From: Treponema sp.
Lineage (GTDB): Bacteria > Spirochaetota > Spirochaetia > Treponematales > Treponemataceae
Length of the DNA stretch: 64,000 bases
Assembly: GCA_017449285.1 (NCBI GenBank)
Contig: JAFSJX010000003.1
Coordinates: 103,070 to 167,069, forward strand
Direction: 5' to 3'
The notes beneath the pieces were generated by a model that was given only the letters and a program-made list of their open reading frames with translations, was not told the DNA's origin and ran no database searches. The number at the start of each line of letters is the position of its first letter. The first letter of the stretch is position 1. Shown one piece after another: positions 1 through 8,289 of this stretch. A program made the position numbers and the translations under genes.

Positions 1-1
1 G

Positions 2-745
2 ACTATTGTGGACGCTCTTGACGTTGACGAAGAAACAACCGTATGGGAAGTGGGACCTGGATTAGGCGCGATGACCGATGAAATCTTATGCCGTGGAGCG
101 GCAGTCACAGCCTTTGAGATTGACCACGGATTTGCGCGGCTGCTCCCGCAATTTTTTTCCGAATACGCCGAAAAAGGAAAGTTTACGCTGGTAGAAGGCG
201 ATGTGCTTAAAACATGGAAAAGCGTTTCCGAGCAGGGCGTACCCGACCGCTTTTTCGGAAATCTTCCGTACAATATTGCGGCCACGATTATCGGTGACAC
301 GATAAATGCCGGCGTTCGTTTTGAAAAATGCGTCTTTACGATTCAAAAAGAAGTTGGTCAGCGGATGATTGCAAAACCTGGCACGGAAGATTATTCATCT
401 TTTTCCGTGCTGTGTCAGTGGGCGTATGATATAAAGACCGTGCTTGATTTGGCGGGCGGAAATTTCTGGCCAAAGCCCAATGTGGCAAGCCGTGCTGTGC
501 TTATGACCAAAAAGGCTGATTTTCCCCGCTGTAAGAATCCTGCGTCATTTATGAAGTTGATTCGGGCATTGTTTGCAGCGCGTAGAAAAACCGTGCGCAA
601 TAATCTGCTTCCCTTTACGCAGGGCGGTGAATATGCGGACAGAGCGTTGCAGACGGCTGGAATTTCTCCTTCTAAACGAGCGGAAAACCTGAGCGCAGAC
701 AAACTGCTTGCATTGAGTGATGCGCTGGAAAATGATATACTATAA
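2..745 (+). CDS. rsmA: 16S rRNA (adenine1518/1519-N6)-dimethyltransferase, 5' end outside window
   Basis: SAM-dependent dimethylase that modifies the two adjacent adenines of the 3' terminal hairpin of 16S rRNA during 30S assembly in the cytoplasm. The visible part opens with the SAM-binding glycine loop (VGPGLGAMT), and the catalytic NLPYNI motif follows about 75 residues later. The C-terminal part contains the RsmA/KsgA stretch ARRKTVRNNL. Full-length members are about 260-290 residues; about 245-248 are here, and the frame is open to the left edge, so the first roughly 30-40 residues lie upstream. A GTG at position 8 could be mistaken for a start, but it falls just before the SAM loop, too late for the family. 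It is followed by the YggS gene after a 38-base gap with its own ribosome site. Confidence 0.93.
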   Translation, partial: TIVDALDVDEETTVWEVGPGLGAMTDEILCRGAAVTAFEIDHGFARLLPQFFSEYAEKGKFTLVEGDVLKTWKSVSEQGVPDRFFGNLPYNIAATIIGDTINAGVRFEKCVFTIQKEVGQRMIAKPGTEDYSSFSVLCQWAYDIKTVLDLAGGNFWPKPNVASRAVLMTKKADFPRCKNPASFMKLIRALFAARRKTVRNNLLPFTQGGEYADRALQTAGISPSKRAENLSADKLLALSDALENDIL

Positions 746-783
746 GGAATCGTAACACAAAACGGAAAATAAAGGATAAAAAA

Positions 784-1479
784 GTGTCAGTCGCAGAGAA
801 TCTTGCACAAGTTATTTCCCTCGTCCGCGCCGCAGAAAAAACTGCGAACCGTGTGCCGAACAGTGTCCGTCTTGTCGCCGTAAGCAAATTTCATTCCGCT
901 GACGATGTGATAAGCGCAATCAAGGCGGGGCAGAATCTTTTTGGCGAAAACCGTGTGCAAGAAGCGGTGTCAAAGTTTTCTGACATTTCGGCGCGGGGAT
1001 TTTCGTTTGATTTGCACATCATCGGTACGCTGCAGCGGAACAAAGTGCGCGACGCGGTAAAAATCGCTTCCTGCATTGAATCTGTTGACCGTATCGTGCT
1101 TTTGGAAGAAATTGAAAAACAGTGCGCAAAAATTGGAAAGACTATTGACGTACTGCTTGAATTTCACACGGGAGAAGAGACAAAGGCAGGCTTCACTGAT
1201 ACCGAGGAACTTAAAAAAGCCGTCCGCCTGTGTGCAGAAAAGGCTTATCCTCATATTTTGCTCAAAGGACTGATGACTATGGCTTCAAATACTGATGACA
1301 CAGAAAAAATCCGCCGTTCATTCAGCACGCTCCGTTCTTTGCGAGACACACTTTCCCAAACTTACGGTTTGTCATTACCAGAACTTTCTATGGGCATGAG
1401 CGGGGATTATCCTATTGCCATTTCCGAGGGGGCGACCATTGTCAGAATCGGAACGGCTATTTTTGGAGCGCGACAATGA
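784..1479 (+). CDS. YggS/PLPBP family pyridoxal-phosphate-binding protein
   Basis: Cytoplasmic single-domain alanine-racemase-like barrel protein that binds PLP and helps in vitamin B6 and amino-acid homeostasis; family members have no firmly established catalytic reaction. The predicted PLP lysine is K35 in LVAVSKFHS, followed by the family segment FGENRVQEA, the central HIIGTLQRNK (HFIGxLQxNK in relatives) and the C-terminal SMGMSGDYPIAISEGAT phosphate-binding region. Length of 231 residues is typical. The start is GTG with an AAAGGAT ribosome site a few bases upstream. Its last codons overlap the ATG of the next gene by four bases (ATGA), so the two are probably translated together. Confidence 0.92.
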   Translation: MSVAENLAQVISLVRAAEKTANRVPNSVRLVAVSKFHSADDVISAIKAGQNLFGENRVQEAVSKFSDISARGFSFDLHIIGTLQRNKVRDAVKIASCIESVDRIVLLEEIEKQCAKIGKTIDVLLEFHTGEETKAGFTDTEELKKAVRLCAEKAYPHILLKGLMTMASNTDDTEKIRRSFSTLRSLRDTLSQTYGLSLPELSMGMSGDYPIAISEGATIVRIGTAIFGARQ

Positions 1480-1988
1480 AAAAAGCGATTCTCTGCGTAA
1501 TGCTCATTTTTTTCTTCTCGGTGTGCGTCTCTCCGCTTTTTGCAGAAGATACGACGTATGCCAATGTCAGTTTTCCGCAGTGGGTAAAAGATTTGCGCCG
1601 TACCGAAATCATCACTTTTGGCTCTCTTCCGTTTGTCACGCTATGGACGACCGTGGGCTATTCACTTGCGGTTAAGGGCGAGTTTCACAGCCCTGTGGAT
1701 AAAAGTTCATCAGGATTTGATACCGATGACCAGAAGGCGATTATCGGTATTGCGGCGGCGACCAGCGTGGGATTGGGGCTAATCGACTTGGGCATCACGC
1801 TTATCCGAAGGCATATCAAGGCAAAGCAAAACAGAAATCTGCGCCCTGATGAAGTGACTATTATCCCTCTGAGTCAGGAAAAAAAAGAGCGGGAAAAGAA
1901 TGCGCGTGCAGAGACGTATGACCCGTCATCAGAGCCGCAAATTCCGCAGGATTATCTGCAAGGCGGGCTTGAAAGTGCCATTTTTTAG
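1476..1988 (+). CDS. Exported/membrane protein of unknown function
   Basis: I do not recognise a family. The 170-residue product begins with a clear signal peptide (KK, then a hydrophobic stretch ending near LFA-ED), then carries two moderately hydrophobic segments at about residues 45-65 and 88-108. A basic and then acidic tail (QEKKEREKNARAE) would lie on the cytoplasmic or periplasmic side depending on cleavage. It starts on an ATGA overlap with the YggS gene and its 3' end overlaps the proposed start of the next pseudouridine synthase by 14 bases, so it is part of the same operon. A cell-envelope role is inference only. Confidence 0.7.
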   Translation: MKKAILCVMLIFFFSVCVSPLFAEDTTYANVSFPQWVKDLRRTEIITFGSLPFVTLWTTVGYSLAVKGEFHSPVDKSSSGFDTDDQKAIIGIAAATSVGLGLIDLGITLIRRHIKAKQNRNLRPDEVTIIPLSQEKKEREKNARAETYDPSSEPQIPQDYLQGGLESAIF

Positions 1989-2958
1989 CGCGAAAGTTCC
2001 CGCTGATTTTTCAGGTAGAATGCGGTTGGATTCCTATATTGCCATGCTTCCAGACGGCATGAACCGCTCGAAACTCAAAAGCGGGGTTACGGAAATCATG
2101 CTGAACGGAAATCGCGCAAAACTGTCGGCAAAAGTGGGGGCGGGCGACCAGATTGACATTGAATGGGAAGACAACATTCCCACGGACATTGTACCAGAGG
2201 ACATTCCTCTTGACATCATCTACGAGGACAAAGACGTAACGGTCGTAAACAAAAAGCAGGGAATGGTCACGCATCCTGCAAGCGGCAATTGGACGGGAAC
2301 ATTGGTCAATGCGCTTTTGTATCACTGGGGGCGTACTGCTATTCCGCAGGAAACAAATCTTTCCGCTTCACAGATGCTTTCCCAGCGCAGACCAGGCATC
2401 GTGCATCGGCTGGATAAAGACACATCTGGCGTAATCATTACCGCAAAAAATCGTAACGCAGAGGAATGGCTGCAAAAGCAGTTCAAGGACAGAAAACTCG
2501 GAAAAATCTATATCGCCATCGTAACGGGTGCGCCACCAAAGGCAAACGGCGAAATTAAGACGCAGATAATTCGTGACCCCAAAGACAGAAAACGGTTTAG
2601 GGCGGTCACCAACACCGGAAGCGGCAAATTCGCTCATACGCTCTACAAGCACATCGCAAGTTACGGCACTTATTCTCTTGTCGCGCTCAAACTAAAGACA
2701 GGGCGGACACATCAGATTCGCGTACATCTTAAATACCTTGGCTGTCCGATTTTGGGAGACCCTTTGTACGGACGCAAAACTACAGGAACTATTTTTGAGG
2801 GAGCAACGCTTATGCTTCATGCCTATATGCTCAAAATCCGTCTGCCGAACAAAAAAAAATATACGGTCTTCAAGGCGAATACTCCTGTCAGGTTCAAAAA
2901 AGTCCTTCGTGTGCTACATCAGAATTATTCAAAAGAAATACCGGGCAAAAAGAAATGA
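1975..2958 (+). CDS. RluA/RluD-family 23S rRNA pseudouridine synthase
   Basis: Isomerises uridines to pseudouridine in rRNA. A short N-terminal S4-like RNA-binding segment (RLDSYIA...GVTEIMLNG) precedes the catalytic domain with the family motif IVHRLDKDTSG, whose Asp is the nucleophile, and the closing GRTHQIRVHL and ILGDPLYG motifs. The open frame extends up to 1900, but I choose GTG 1975 because AGGCGGG lies just upstream and because it keeps the conserved VPADFSG lead-in to the S4 domain; ATG 2020 would remove it. The product is about 327 residues, like RluD. It ends on an ATGA overlap with a second, divergent paralogue. Which uridines are modified cannot be told from sequence. Confidence 0.88.
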   Translation: MPFFSAKVPADFSGRMRLDSYIAMLPDGMNRSKLKSGVTEIMLNGNRAKLSAKVGAGDQIDIEWEDNIPTDIVPEDIPLDIIYEDKDVTVVNKKQGMVTHPASGNWTGTLVNALLYHWGRTAIPQETNLSASQMLSQRRPGIVHRLDKDTSGVIITAKNRNAEEWLQKQFKDRKLGKIYIAIVTGAPPKANGEIKTQIIRDPKDRKRFRAVTNTGSGKFAHTLYKHIASYGTYSLVALKLKTGRTHQIRVHLKYLGCPILGDPLYGRKTTGTIFEGATLMLHAYMLKIRLPNKKKYTVFKANTPVRFKKVLRVLHQNYSKEIPGKKK

Positions 2959-3719
2959 CGGGGCAAGATGCGATGAGTGAAGAGACAAAGCAGATTCAGA
3001 TTCTCCATGCGCCGACCGAAGCAGAACCGTTTTTGGTGGTTGATAAGCCTGAGGGATTACCATCTGCACCTTTGCACGAGGGGGAAAATTCTGCGCTTAC
3101 CCAAGCCATGGTCTTGTTTCCGAAGATTGCGGCGGTTTTGGGCAGAAAAACGGTGGAAAAAGGCTTGGTGCATCGTATTGACACGGCGACACGGGGCTGT
3201 GTACTGATAGCCGCCACACAGAGTGCCTACGATTTTTTTCTGCGCGCTCAGGAAGAAGGTGCATTTACAAAGTGGTATTCCGCAAAAGTTGACTACGTTC
3301 CCAAACTCTTCAAAATGGTCGGCGGATTTTCTTTTCCACCTATAGAAACATCGGATATTACGCCGGGAAAAACCATTGTCGTGGAAAGTCGATTCCGAGC
3401 CTATGGGAAACATCATGTCGGAGTAAGACCAGTTACAGAAGAGTCGGGGAGGGCTGCGCTAAAAAAAAGCGGAGACAAGTGCTATCGTACTGAAATCACC
3501 CTGAAAGACAAAGATACAGCCGTCTGCCGAATTACTGCGGGCTACCGTCATCAAGTGCGCTGTCATTTGGCATGGATTGGCTTACCCGTCAAAAATGATT
3601 TTCTCTACAATCCCCTGTGCAATGGGAATTTTTCGGAAAAATTGTGTTTTACGGCGTATAAAATTGCTTTTCCTAATCCGTCTGACGGCTCGCTGGTAAC
3701 CATATCGCTGGAAACTTAA
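2955..3719 (+). CDS. Divergent RluA-family pseudouridine synthase
   Basis: Second member of the same fold beside the RluD-like gene, 254 residues and without an S4 domain. The catalytic motif is LVHRIDTATRG, so the Asp nucleophile is kept while the usual TSG triplet reads TRG. The C-terminal motif is GYRHQVRCHL, followed by the altered PVKNDFLYNP in place of ILGDPLYG. These changes mark it as a diverged lineage with its own RNA target rather than a simple duplicate. The start is ATG 2955 by four-base overlap with the upstream gene; ATG 2970 is a possible alternative. No terminator is obvious before the next promoter. Confidence 0.82.
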   Translation: MTGQDAMSEETKQIQILHAPTEAEPFLVVDKPEGLPSAPLHEGENSALTQAMVLFPKIAAVLGRKTVEKGLVHRIDTATRGCVLIAATQSAYDFFLRAQEEGAFTKWYSAKVDYVPKLFKMVGGFSFPPIETSDITPGKTIVVESRFRAYGKHHVGVRPVTEESGRAALKKSGDKCYRTEITLKDKDTAVCRITAGYRHQVRCHLAWIGLPVKNDFLYNPLCNGNFSEKLCFTAYKIAFPNPSDGSLVTISLET

Positions 3720-3759
3720 AAAAATCTTTCGTCATTTTAAAATCTGCGGGTTTTAAATA

Positions 3760-3787
3760 TTGTTTTTCTGCTACAGTGTGATATAAT
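3760..3787 (+). promoter_or_regulatory. Sigma-70 promoter of the purine permease gene
   Basis: TTGTTT at 3760-3765, a 16-base spacer and a perfect TATAAT at 3782-3787, preceded by TGA, giving an extended -10 (TGNTATAAT). Transcription would begin near 3794, leaving a leader of under 30 bases before the GGAGG ribosome site, too short for a purine riboswitch. Confidence 0.75.
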
Positions 3788-3821
3788 AGAATATCTTTCT
3801 AAAAAAACGGAGGCTTTATAA

Positions 3822-5126
3822 ATGGATAAGTTTTTTAAGCTAACAGAGCGGGGAACAACGGTCAGCCGTGAGATTATCGGTGGCATTACAACGTTTCTCG
3901 CCATGTCGTACATTCTTGCGGTAAACCCTGGAATTCTTTCTCAGTCTGGCTTGGATTGGGGCGCGGTCTTTACGGCAACGGGCGTTTCTGCGGCAATAGC
4001 CACGCTGGTCATGGCATTCTGCGCGAATCTGCCGGTTGCCCTTGCACCAGGCTTGGGGCTGAATGCGTTCTTTACCTACACAGTTGTTCTGGGCATGGGG
4101 TGCAGCCCCGCTTTCGCGCTGACAGCCGTTTTGCTTGAAGGTATCCTGTTCATTCTGCTTTCATTGTTCGGCATCCGCGAGGCGATTATCAAATCTATTC
4201 CGCTGACATTGCGTAGTGCGGTCGCTGTTGGTATCGGTCTTTTTATCGCGCTGATTGGGCTTACCAATGCGGGCATCACGGCGGGAGACACGGGTACGCT
4301 GATTGGTTTTGTTAATCTGAACGGTCAGCATACGACGGCAATCGTTGCCCTGCTCGGACTGGTGATTACGATTGCGCTGTACATGCTCAATATTCCCGGT
4401 GCAATTCTGCTCGGCATCATCATCACGACAATCATCGGCATTCCGTTCGGTGTTACAAAAGTGCCGGATGGTTTCAAGCCGTTCTCGGTTCCTGCCGCTC
4501 CCGCAATGTTCAAGTTTGAGTGGGGCAATGTGCTGACGCTCAAATTCTTCGTGGTATTCTTCACATTCTTGTTCACTGATTTGTTCGATACGATTGGTAC
4601 GTTGCTTGGTGTTGCTGAGCAGGCAAATCTGAAGGACGAGGACGGCAACGTGAAAAACGCAAAGGGTGCGCTCATGTCCGATGCTATCGGTACGGTTGTC
4701 GGCGCATGTCTGGGAACGTCTACCGTTACCAGTTTTGTGGAAAGTTCTTCTGGTGTCGCTGCTGGTGCGCGCACTGGTCTTGCTTCCGTGGTGACGGCAA
4801 TCCTGTTCTTGGTCGCGCTGTTATTAAGCCCGCTTTTCGCACTGATTCCGGCTGCGGCGACCGCTCCTGCGTTGATTTTTGTCGGCTTCTTGATGATGAA
4901 GTCCGTAATGGCGATTAACTTTAAGGATGAGAGCGAAGGAATTCCTGCGTTCATTACGATTATCGTTATGCCGTTCTCATACTCAATCTCAAAGGGCATT
5001 ACGTTCGGTATCATCAGTTATGTGCTGTGCAAGGTGTTCGCAAAAAAGACCAAAGATATTCCGGTAATCACATGGATTCTCGCCGTGATATTCCTTGCGG
5101 ACATTATCTTTGAGGCGGTAAAATAA
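3822..5126 (+). CDS. NCS2/AzgA-family purine (adenine/guanine/hypoxanthine) permease
   Basis: Integral inner-membrane proton symporter for nucleobases, 434 residues with about 12-14 membrane segments. The N-terminal sequence REIIGGITTFLAMSYILAVNP and the following APGLGLNAFFTY are characteristic of the AzgA branch (PbuG, PbuO, AdeP, AdeQ, GhxP) rather than the uracil or xanthine branches. The segment FTFLFTDLFDTIGTLLG and the later VTSFVESSSGVAAGARTG loop carry the residues this branch uses for substrate binding. A strong GGAGG ribosome site lies just before the ATG. The next gene, a dCMP deaminase, follows after four bases, so nucleobase uptake and nucleotide interconversion are co-expressed. 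Confidence 0.93.
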   Translation: MDKFFKLTERGTTVSREIIGGITTFLAMSYILAVNPGILSQSGLDWGAVFTATGVSAAIATLVMAFCANLPVALAPGLGLNAFFTYTVVLGMGCSPAFALTAVLLEGILFILLSLFGIREAIIKSIPLTLRSAVAVGIGLFIALIGLTNAGITAGDTGTLIGFVNLNGQHTTAIVALLGLVITIALYMLNIPGAILLGIIITTIIGIPFGVTKVPDGFKPFSVPAAPAMFKFEWGNVLTLKFFVVFFTFLFTDLFDTIGTLLGVAEQANLKDEDGNVKNAKGALMSDAIGTVVGACLGTSTVTSFVESSSGVAAGARTGLASVVTAILFLVALLLSPLFALIPAAATAPALIFVGFLMMKSVMAINFKDESEGIPAFITIIVMPFSYSISKGITFGIISYVLCKVFAKKTKDIPVITWILAVIFLADIIFEAVK

Positions 5127-5130
5127 CCTT

Positions 5131-5622
5131 ATGGCAGACGGAACATACGTGCGTCCTACTTGGGACGAATACTTTATGGAAGTCTGCCGCACGGTTGCCA
5201 AACGTGCTACCTGCGACAGAGGACGGAGCGGCTGCGTGATTGCCCGCGACAACCAGATTCTCGTGACCGGCTACGTGGGAAGTCCCACGGGGCTGGCTCA
5301 TTGTGATGAAGTAGGGCATCTGATGCGCAAAGTAATCCACACTGACGGCACGATAAGCCAGCATTGTGTGCGCACGGTTCACGCGGAGCAGAACGCTATC
5401 TGCCAGGCGGCAAAAAGAGGAATTACGATTGACGGAGCCACCGTGTACTGCAAGATGACCCCATGCATGACCTGTGCCATGCTGATTATCAATTGTGGCA
5501 TAAAGCGCGTTGTCTGCGAAAAGCACTATCACGACGAGGAAGATTCATTGCGCATGTTTAGGGAAGCGGGCATACAAATTGAGCACCTCGAAGACGAAGT
5601 ACAGACGTACTCTAACATGTAG
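5131..5622 (+). CDS. Deoxycytidylate (dCMP) deaminase, ComEB type
   Basis: Zinc hydrolase converting dCMP to dUMP for thymidylate synthesis. The active site is fully visible: H84 and E86 in HAEQNAI, and C112 and C115 in PCMTC. The N-terminal PTWDEYFMEVCRTVAKRATC and the GYVGSPTG loop match the bacterial ComE-type dCMP deaminases, and 163 residues is the usual size. It lies four bases after the purine permease on the same strand with only a distant GAGG as a ribosome site, so translation probably relies on coupling. A repeat sequence and the convergent thrC gene follow. Confidence 0.9.
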   Translation: MADGTYVRPTWDEYFMEVCRTVAKRATCDRGRSGCVIARDNQILVTGYVGSPTGLAHCDEVGHLMRKVIHTDGTISQHCVRTVHAEQNAICQAAKRGITIDGATVYCKMTPCMTCAMLIINCGIKRVVCEKHYHDEEDSLRMFREAGIQIEHLEDEVQTYSNM

Positions 5623-5664
5623 GAATTTCAAGAGAGTAAAAGAGAGTACAGAGAAATTTTTAAC

Positions 5665-5699
5665 AAATCTCTGTGGACTCTGTGCGCTCCGTGAGAAAA
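5665..5699. repeat. Dispersed CTCTGTGG-type repeat between convergent genes
   Basis: This gap between dCMP deaminase and thrC holds a CTCTGTGGACTCTGTG-like sequence. A second copy, inverted, is found inside the radical SAM gene near 32981-33005 (reverse strand AATCTCTGTGGCCTCTGT). The two share AATCTCTGTGGNCTCTGT. A weak seven-base stem (ACAGAGA/TCTCTGT) overlaps its left side, without a T-tract. Confidence 0.5.
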
Positions 5700-5707
5700 T
5701 TCTAATC

Positions 5708-7120
5708 TTATAAATTTTCCAAGAGCCATTCTTTGAACTGTTTGTAATCATTCTGCATGGGAATTGCTTTGTCTTCCAGTTTCAGCACTTTTTCCAGGCG
5801 TTCGGGGATAATCGGTTCTCTGCCGATTGCCTGTGTGACGGTCGCACCGAATTTTGCGGGGTGGGCGGTCTCCAAGATGATACCAACGGCTTTTTTGTTC
5901 AGCACGCAGTCTGCCCATGCGGGAAGATTCGGCGAAAGCCCCGGCTTGGTGTAGTCGCCCTTGCTTCCGTCTTTGAGCGACTGCAATGCGCCGCTTCTGA
6001 TGTCGTCCCAAGCCTTCCAGCCGACCGCGCCATGTGGGTCAATAGTGTAGCCCGTGCGGTCAAAACAATGCTTGATTGACTTTATGATGCCATCGTTATC
6101 CAGCCAGTATGAGGCGAACAGATTGCGTACCTGTTCCAGCGTATACATAGAAATAATGCGTTCGTAATTTGAGGGCGCGCCTACGTCCATAGCATTCGCA
6201 TACGTTTCCACGCTTGGACGCGCTTTATATTCACCAGTCGAAATCCAGTCTGGAACAGTGCGATTTGTATTTGTTGCGGCAACAAATCCCATAATCGGCG
6301 CGCCCATTTCACGCGCAATCAAGCCGCTCGTAAGATTTCCGAAATTTCCGCTCGGCACAACCGTGATAATCGCAGGATTCTCAATCTTGCTCATTCTCCA
6401 GCTTTGATTTTTGACCACGAGCGCGGAATACATATAATAGAAACTCTGCGGTAAAAGGCGCGAGATGTTGATTGAATTTGCGGAAGATAGACGCAGTTTT
6501 GCGCGCAGTTCTTTGTCCGTAAAAGCAGTTTTGACTAGTCTCTGGCAATCATCAAATGTGCCTTTCACTTTAAGCGCGCGTACATTGCCGTCAAACGTGG
6601 AAAGTTGTTTTTCCTGAAGCGGACTGATTTTTCCTTCTGGATACAGAATCGTCACGTCAAGTCCGGGAACATTGTGGAACGCACTTCCAACCGCGCTGCC
6701 TGTGTCGCCGCTTGTGGCAACCAGAATGTGCAGACGAGTGTCCTCATTGCGGTTAAAATATGACATCACACGAGCCATAAAACGCGCGCCAAAATCCTTG
6801 AATGCACAGGTCGGACCGTGGAAGAGTTCCAGAACATAAGCGGTAGGGTCAACAGGAACGACTTTTGCCACAAACGGATAGGCATCCTGAATAATCGCGC
6901 TCAAATCCGCATCGGGAATTTCGCCCGCTACATAAGGTTTTGCCATCTCAAAGGCAATGTCGCGGAAAGACGGCTCTGGATTTTTGTTGATAAACTCACT
7001 TGAAAGTGCGGGAAACTCCACCGGAATATACAGTCCTCCCGTTTTTTCATTCATACCGTTCATCACGGCAGTTCTAAAATCAGTCTTTACGCTTTTATCC
7101 CTTGTGTCTGTATAAATCAT
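5708..7120 (-). CDS. thrC: Threonine synthase
   Basis: PLP enzyme that converts O-phosphohomoserine to threonine. The PLP lysine is K108 in HGPTCAFKDFGARF, the classic threonine-synthase signature. ATSGDTGSAVG follows, then the phosphate-binding VVPSGNFGN. At 470 residues it belongs to the longer, enterobacterial/yeast-like class rather than the short Bacillus class. The ATG has an AGGA ribosome site eight bases upstream. It starts only 15 bases after the lipoprotein gene on the same strand, so the two are probably one transcript from the promoter at 8154-8183. No other threonine pathway gene is in the window. Confidence 0.95.
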   Translation of the reverse strand: MIYTDTRDKSVKTDFRTAVMNGMNEKTGGLYIPVEFPALSSEFINKNPEPSFRDIAFEMAKPYVAGEIPDADLSAIIQDAYPFVAKVVPVDPTAYVLELFHGPTCAFKDFGARFMARVMSYFNRNEDTRLHILVATSGDTGSAVGSAFHNVPGLDVTILYPEGKISPLQEKQLSTFDGNVRALKVKGTFDDCQRLVKTAFTDKELRAKLRLSSANSINISRLLPQSFYYMYSALVVKNQSWRMSKIENPAIITVVPSGNFGNLTSGLIAREMGAPIMGFVAATNTNRTVPDWISTGEYKARPSVETYANAMDVGAPSNYERIISMYTLEQVRNLFASYWLDNDGIIKSIKHCFDRTGYTIDPHGAVGWKAWDDIRSGALQSLKDGSKGDYTKPGLSPNLPAWADCVLNKKAVGIILETAHPAKFGATVTQAIGREPIIPERLEKVLKLEDKAIPMQNDYKQFKEWLLENL

Positions 7121-7135
7121 TTTCGTTTTCCTGTC

Positions 7136-8131
7136 TTATAATCCAAAGTATATTGCATCTGCCAACTGCTTTGCCAAATTTTCACGAGCCTTGGGAAGCA
7201 CCTGCCAGTCTTTTTCATCTGATGCCGTCGCCGTTTTTATCGTGTGATACAGCACCGCACCATCTTTCATATTCAGACAGGTAATATCTCCTACGAGCGT
7301 ACAGGTGTAGTCTGTCTCTGTCTTAGTGATAACCTGCTCATATTTTACCGTACCAAAAATCAAATACGAAGATGAAGTTCCAATCATCGGTTTCGCGGTA
7401 TTGTACACTCGATTCTTGTCGCCAGAAACAACTTCCTTGGTAAAATCAATGTTACCAACACGAACGAAACCTTTTTTCATCAGTTCTGTCAAAAGATTTG
7501 AGGACGAAACCGAATTATTTGTAATCGGCGTGCCGTTCTGCGCATAGTCCACAATAGCAAGGCATCCACCTGACTGCATAAGATTTGAGCGTACCTGATA
7601 CGCAGCAGTTACGCTCGCAAGTTTTGCGGCATTTGCAATATCTTCGTCAGAAGTGTCTCCCGACGGAAAAATAGTGACCGAGCCGTTTACCGAAATCTGG
7701 GGAACAGGCGGAGTAAAGTTTGCCGTGCCGTTTCCATTGGAGACGATTTTTGTTTCCCCGTAATGAATTTCATCGTCTTTTTTTGAGATGGGATAGACCA
7801 CCGTAAGCTCAACGCCCTCTGCAGGAGTTCCATCCACCGTTTTTGTGACTTTTACGCTGAACGGAGAGGGAAACGCCTTTCCTTTTGAGGTTGCTTTAGG
7901 CGCGGATGCAAGGCGCAGAGAAATCCCGTCAATTTTACTTTTATACAAATCGTATGCAGTTGGTTCTGTGGCGACGGGTTCTTCAGTCTGCAAGTCAGTT
8001 TGCTCAACCTCAATCTGCACAGGTTCTTTATCGGATGCTTCAGTTTTTGCTGCGGTCTGTGTCGTTCCGCAAGATATAATGAACAGCGATGCCGCTGCGG
8101 TTGTTAGTGTAAGCCATTTAGAAACTTTCAT
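7136..8131 (-). CDS. Lipoprotein, possibly with a CsgG/TolB-like C-terminal domain
   Basis: A 331-residue secreted lipoprotein. The signal sequence ends in FIISC, so Cys21 is the likely lipidation site; the loose lipobox is normal for spirochaetes. Residues about 25-65 are a Thr/Glu-rich linker. The C-terminal half (residues about 185-331) alternates short strands and includes SSNLLTELMKKGFVRV and a final LAKQLADAIYFGL, a layout that recalls CsgG/TolB/curli-type N-terminal domains, but this is a weak impression. The start is ATG 8131, with GGGG spaced six bases upstream, rather than the ATG four codons earlier. It precedes thrC by 15 bases with no functional link apparent. Confidence 0.75.
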   Translation of the reverse strand: MKVSKWLTLTTAAASLFIISCGTTQTAAKTEASDKEPVQIEVEQTDLQTEEPVATEPTAYDLYKSKIDGISLRLASAPKATSKGKAFPSPFSVKVTKTVDGTPAEGVELTVVYPISKKDDEIHYGETKIVSNGNGTANFTPPVPQISVNGSVTIFPSGDTSDEDIANAAKLASVTAAYQVRSNLMQSGGCLAIVDYAQNGTPITNNSVSSSNLLTELMKKGFVRVGNIDFTKEVVSGDKNRVYNTAKPMIGTSSSYLIFGTVKYEQVITKTETDYTCTLVGDITCLNMKDGAVLYHTIKTATASDEKDWQVLPKARENLAKQLADAIYFGL

Positions 8132-8153
8132 AATTGTCCCCAATTAAAGTAGT

Positions 8154-8183
8154 AGTATACAAGAAAAACACGTATCTATTCAA
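8154..8183 (-). promoter_or_regulatory. Promoter of the lipoprotein-thrC unit
   Basis: On the minus strand TTGAAT (8178-8183) is followed after 18 bases by TATACT (8154-8159). The start codon at 8131 has a GGGG ribosome site, so this is a conventional leadered promoter. Confidence 0.6.
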
Positions 8184-8197
8184 TACATCGGCATAAA

Positions 8198-8217
8198 ACT
8201 TCTATAATATTAGAAGT
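8198..8217. promoter_or_regulatory. Perfect palindrome between divergent lipoprotein and alr promoters
   Basis: ACTTCTATAATATTAGAAGT has seven-base perfect arms around a six-base AT centre. It lies 15 bases upstream of the lipoprotein -35 and 37 bases upstream of the alr -35. There is no T-tract, so a dimeric regulator site is more plausible than a terminator. Confidence 0.35.
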
Positions 8218-8253
8218 ATTGGAAAATCGGGATTTTTGACCTGAACTTTTCCC

Positions 8254-8282
8254 TTGCAAAACATTTCTGAAAGTCCTACAAT
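8254..8282 (+). promoter_or_regulatory. alr promoter, predicted leaderless
   Basis: TTGCAA (8254-8259), 17-base spacer, TACAAT (8277-8282), then seven bases to ATG 8290. No Shine-Dalgarno is present, so the mRNA probably begins at or one base before the start codon. Confidence 0.65.
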
Positions 8283-8289
8283 CAAGATT

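Noticed and set aside
1900..1974. Longer start of the RluD-like gene
   Set aside because: Overlaps the upstream exported-protein gene and adds a basic stretch not seen in the family; GTG 1975 has the ribosome site.
3788..3821. Purine riboswitch ahead of the NCS2 permease
   Set aside because: The promoter leaves a leader of under 30 bases, too short for the aptamer, and no conserved core is present.
4325..5014. 229-residue minus-strand open frame
   Set aside because: Antisense shadow of the purine permease; low-complexity Ile/Ser/Asn-rich product.
5640..5690. Terminator between dCMP deaminase and thrC
   Set aside because: The seven-base stem has a long loop and no T-tract on either strand; it is better explained as part of the repeat.
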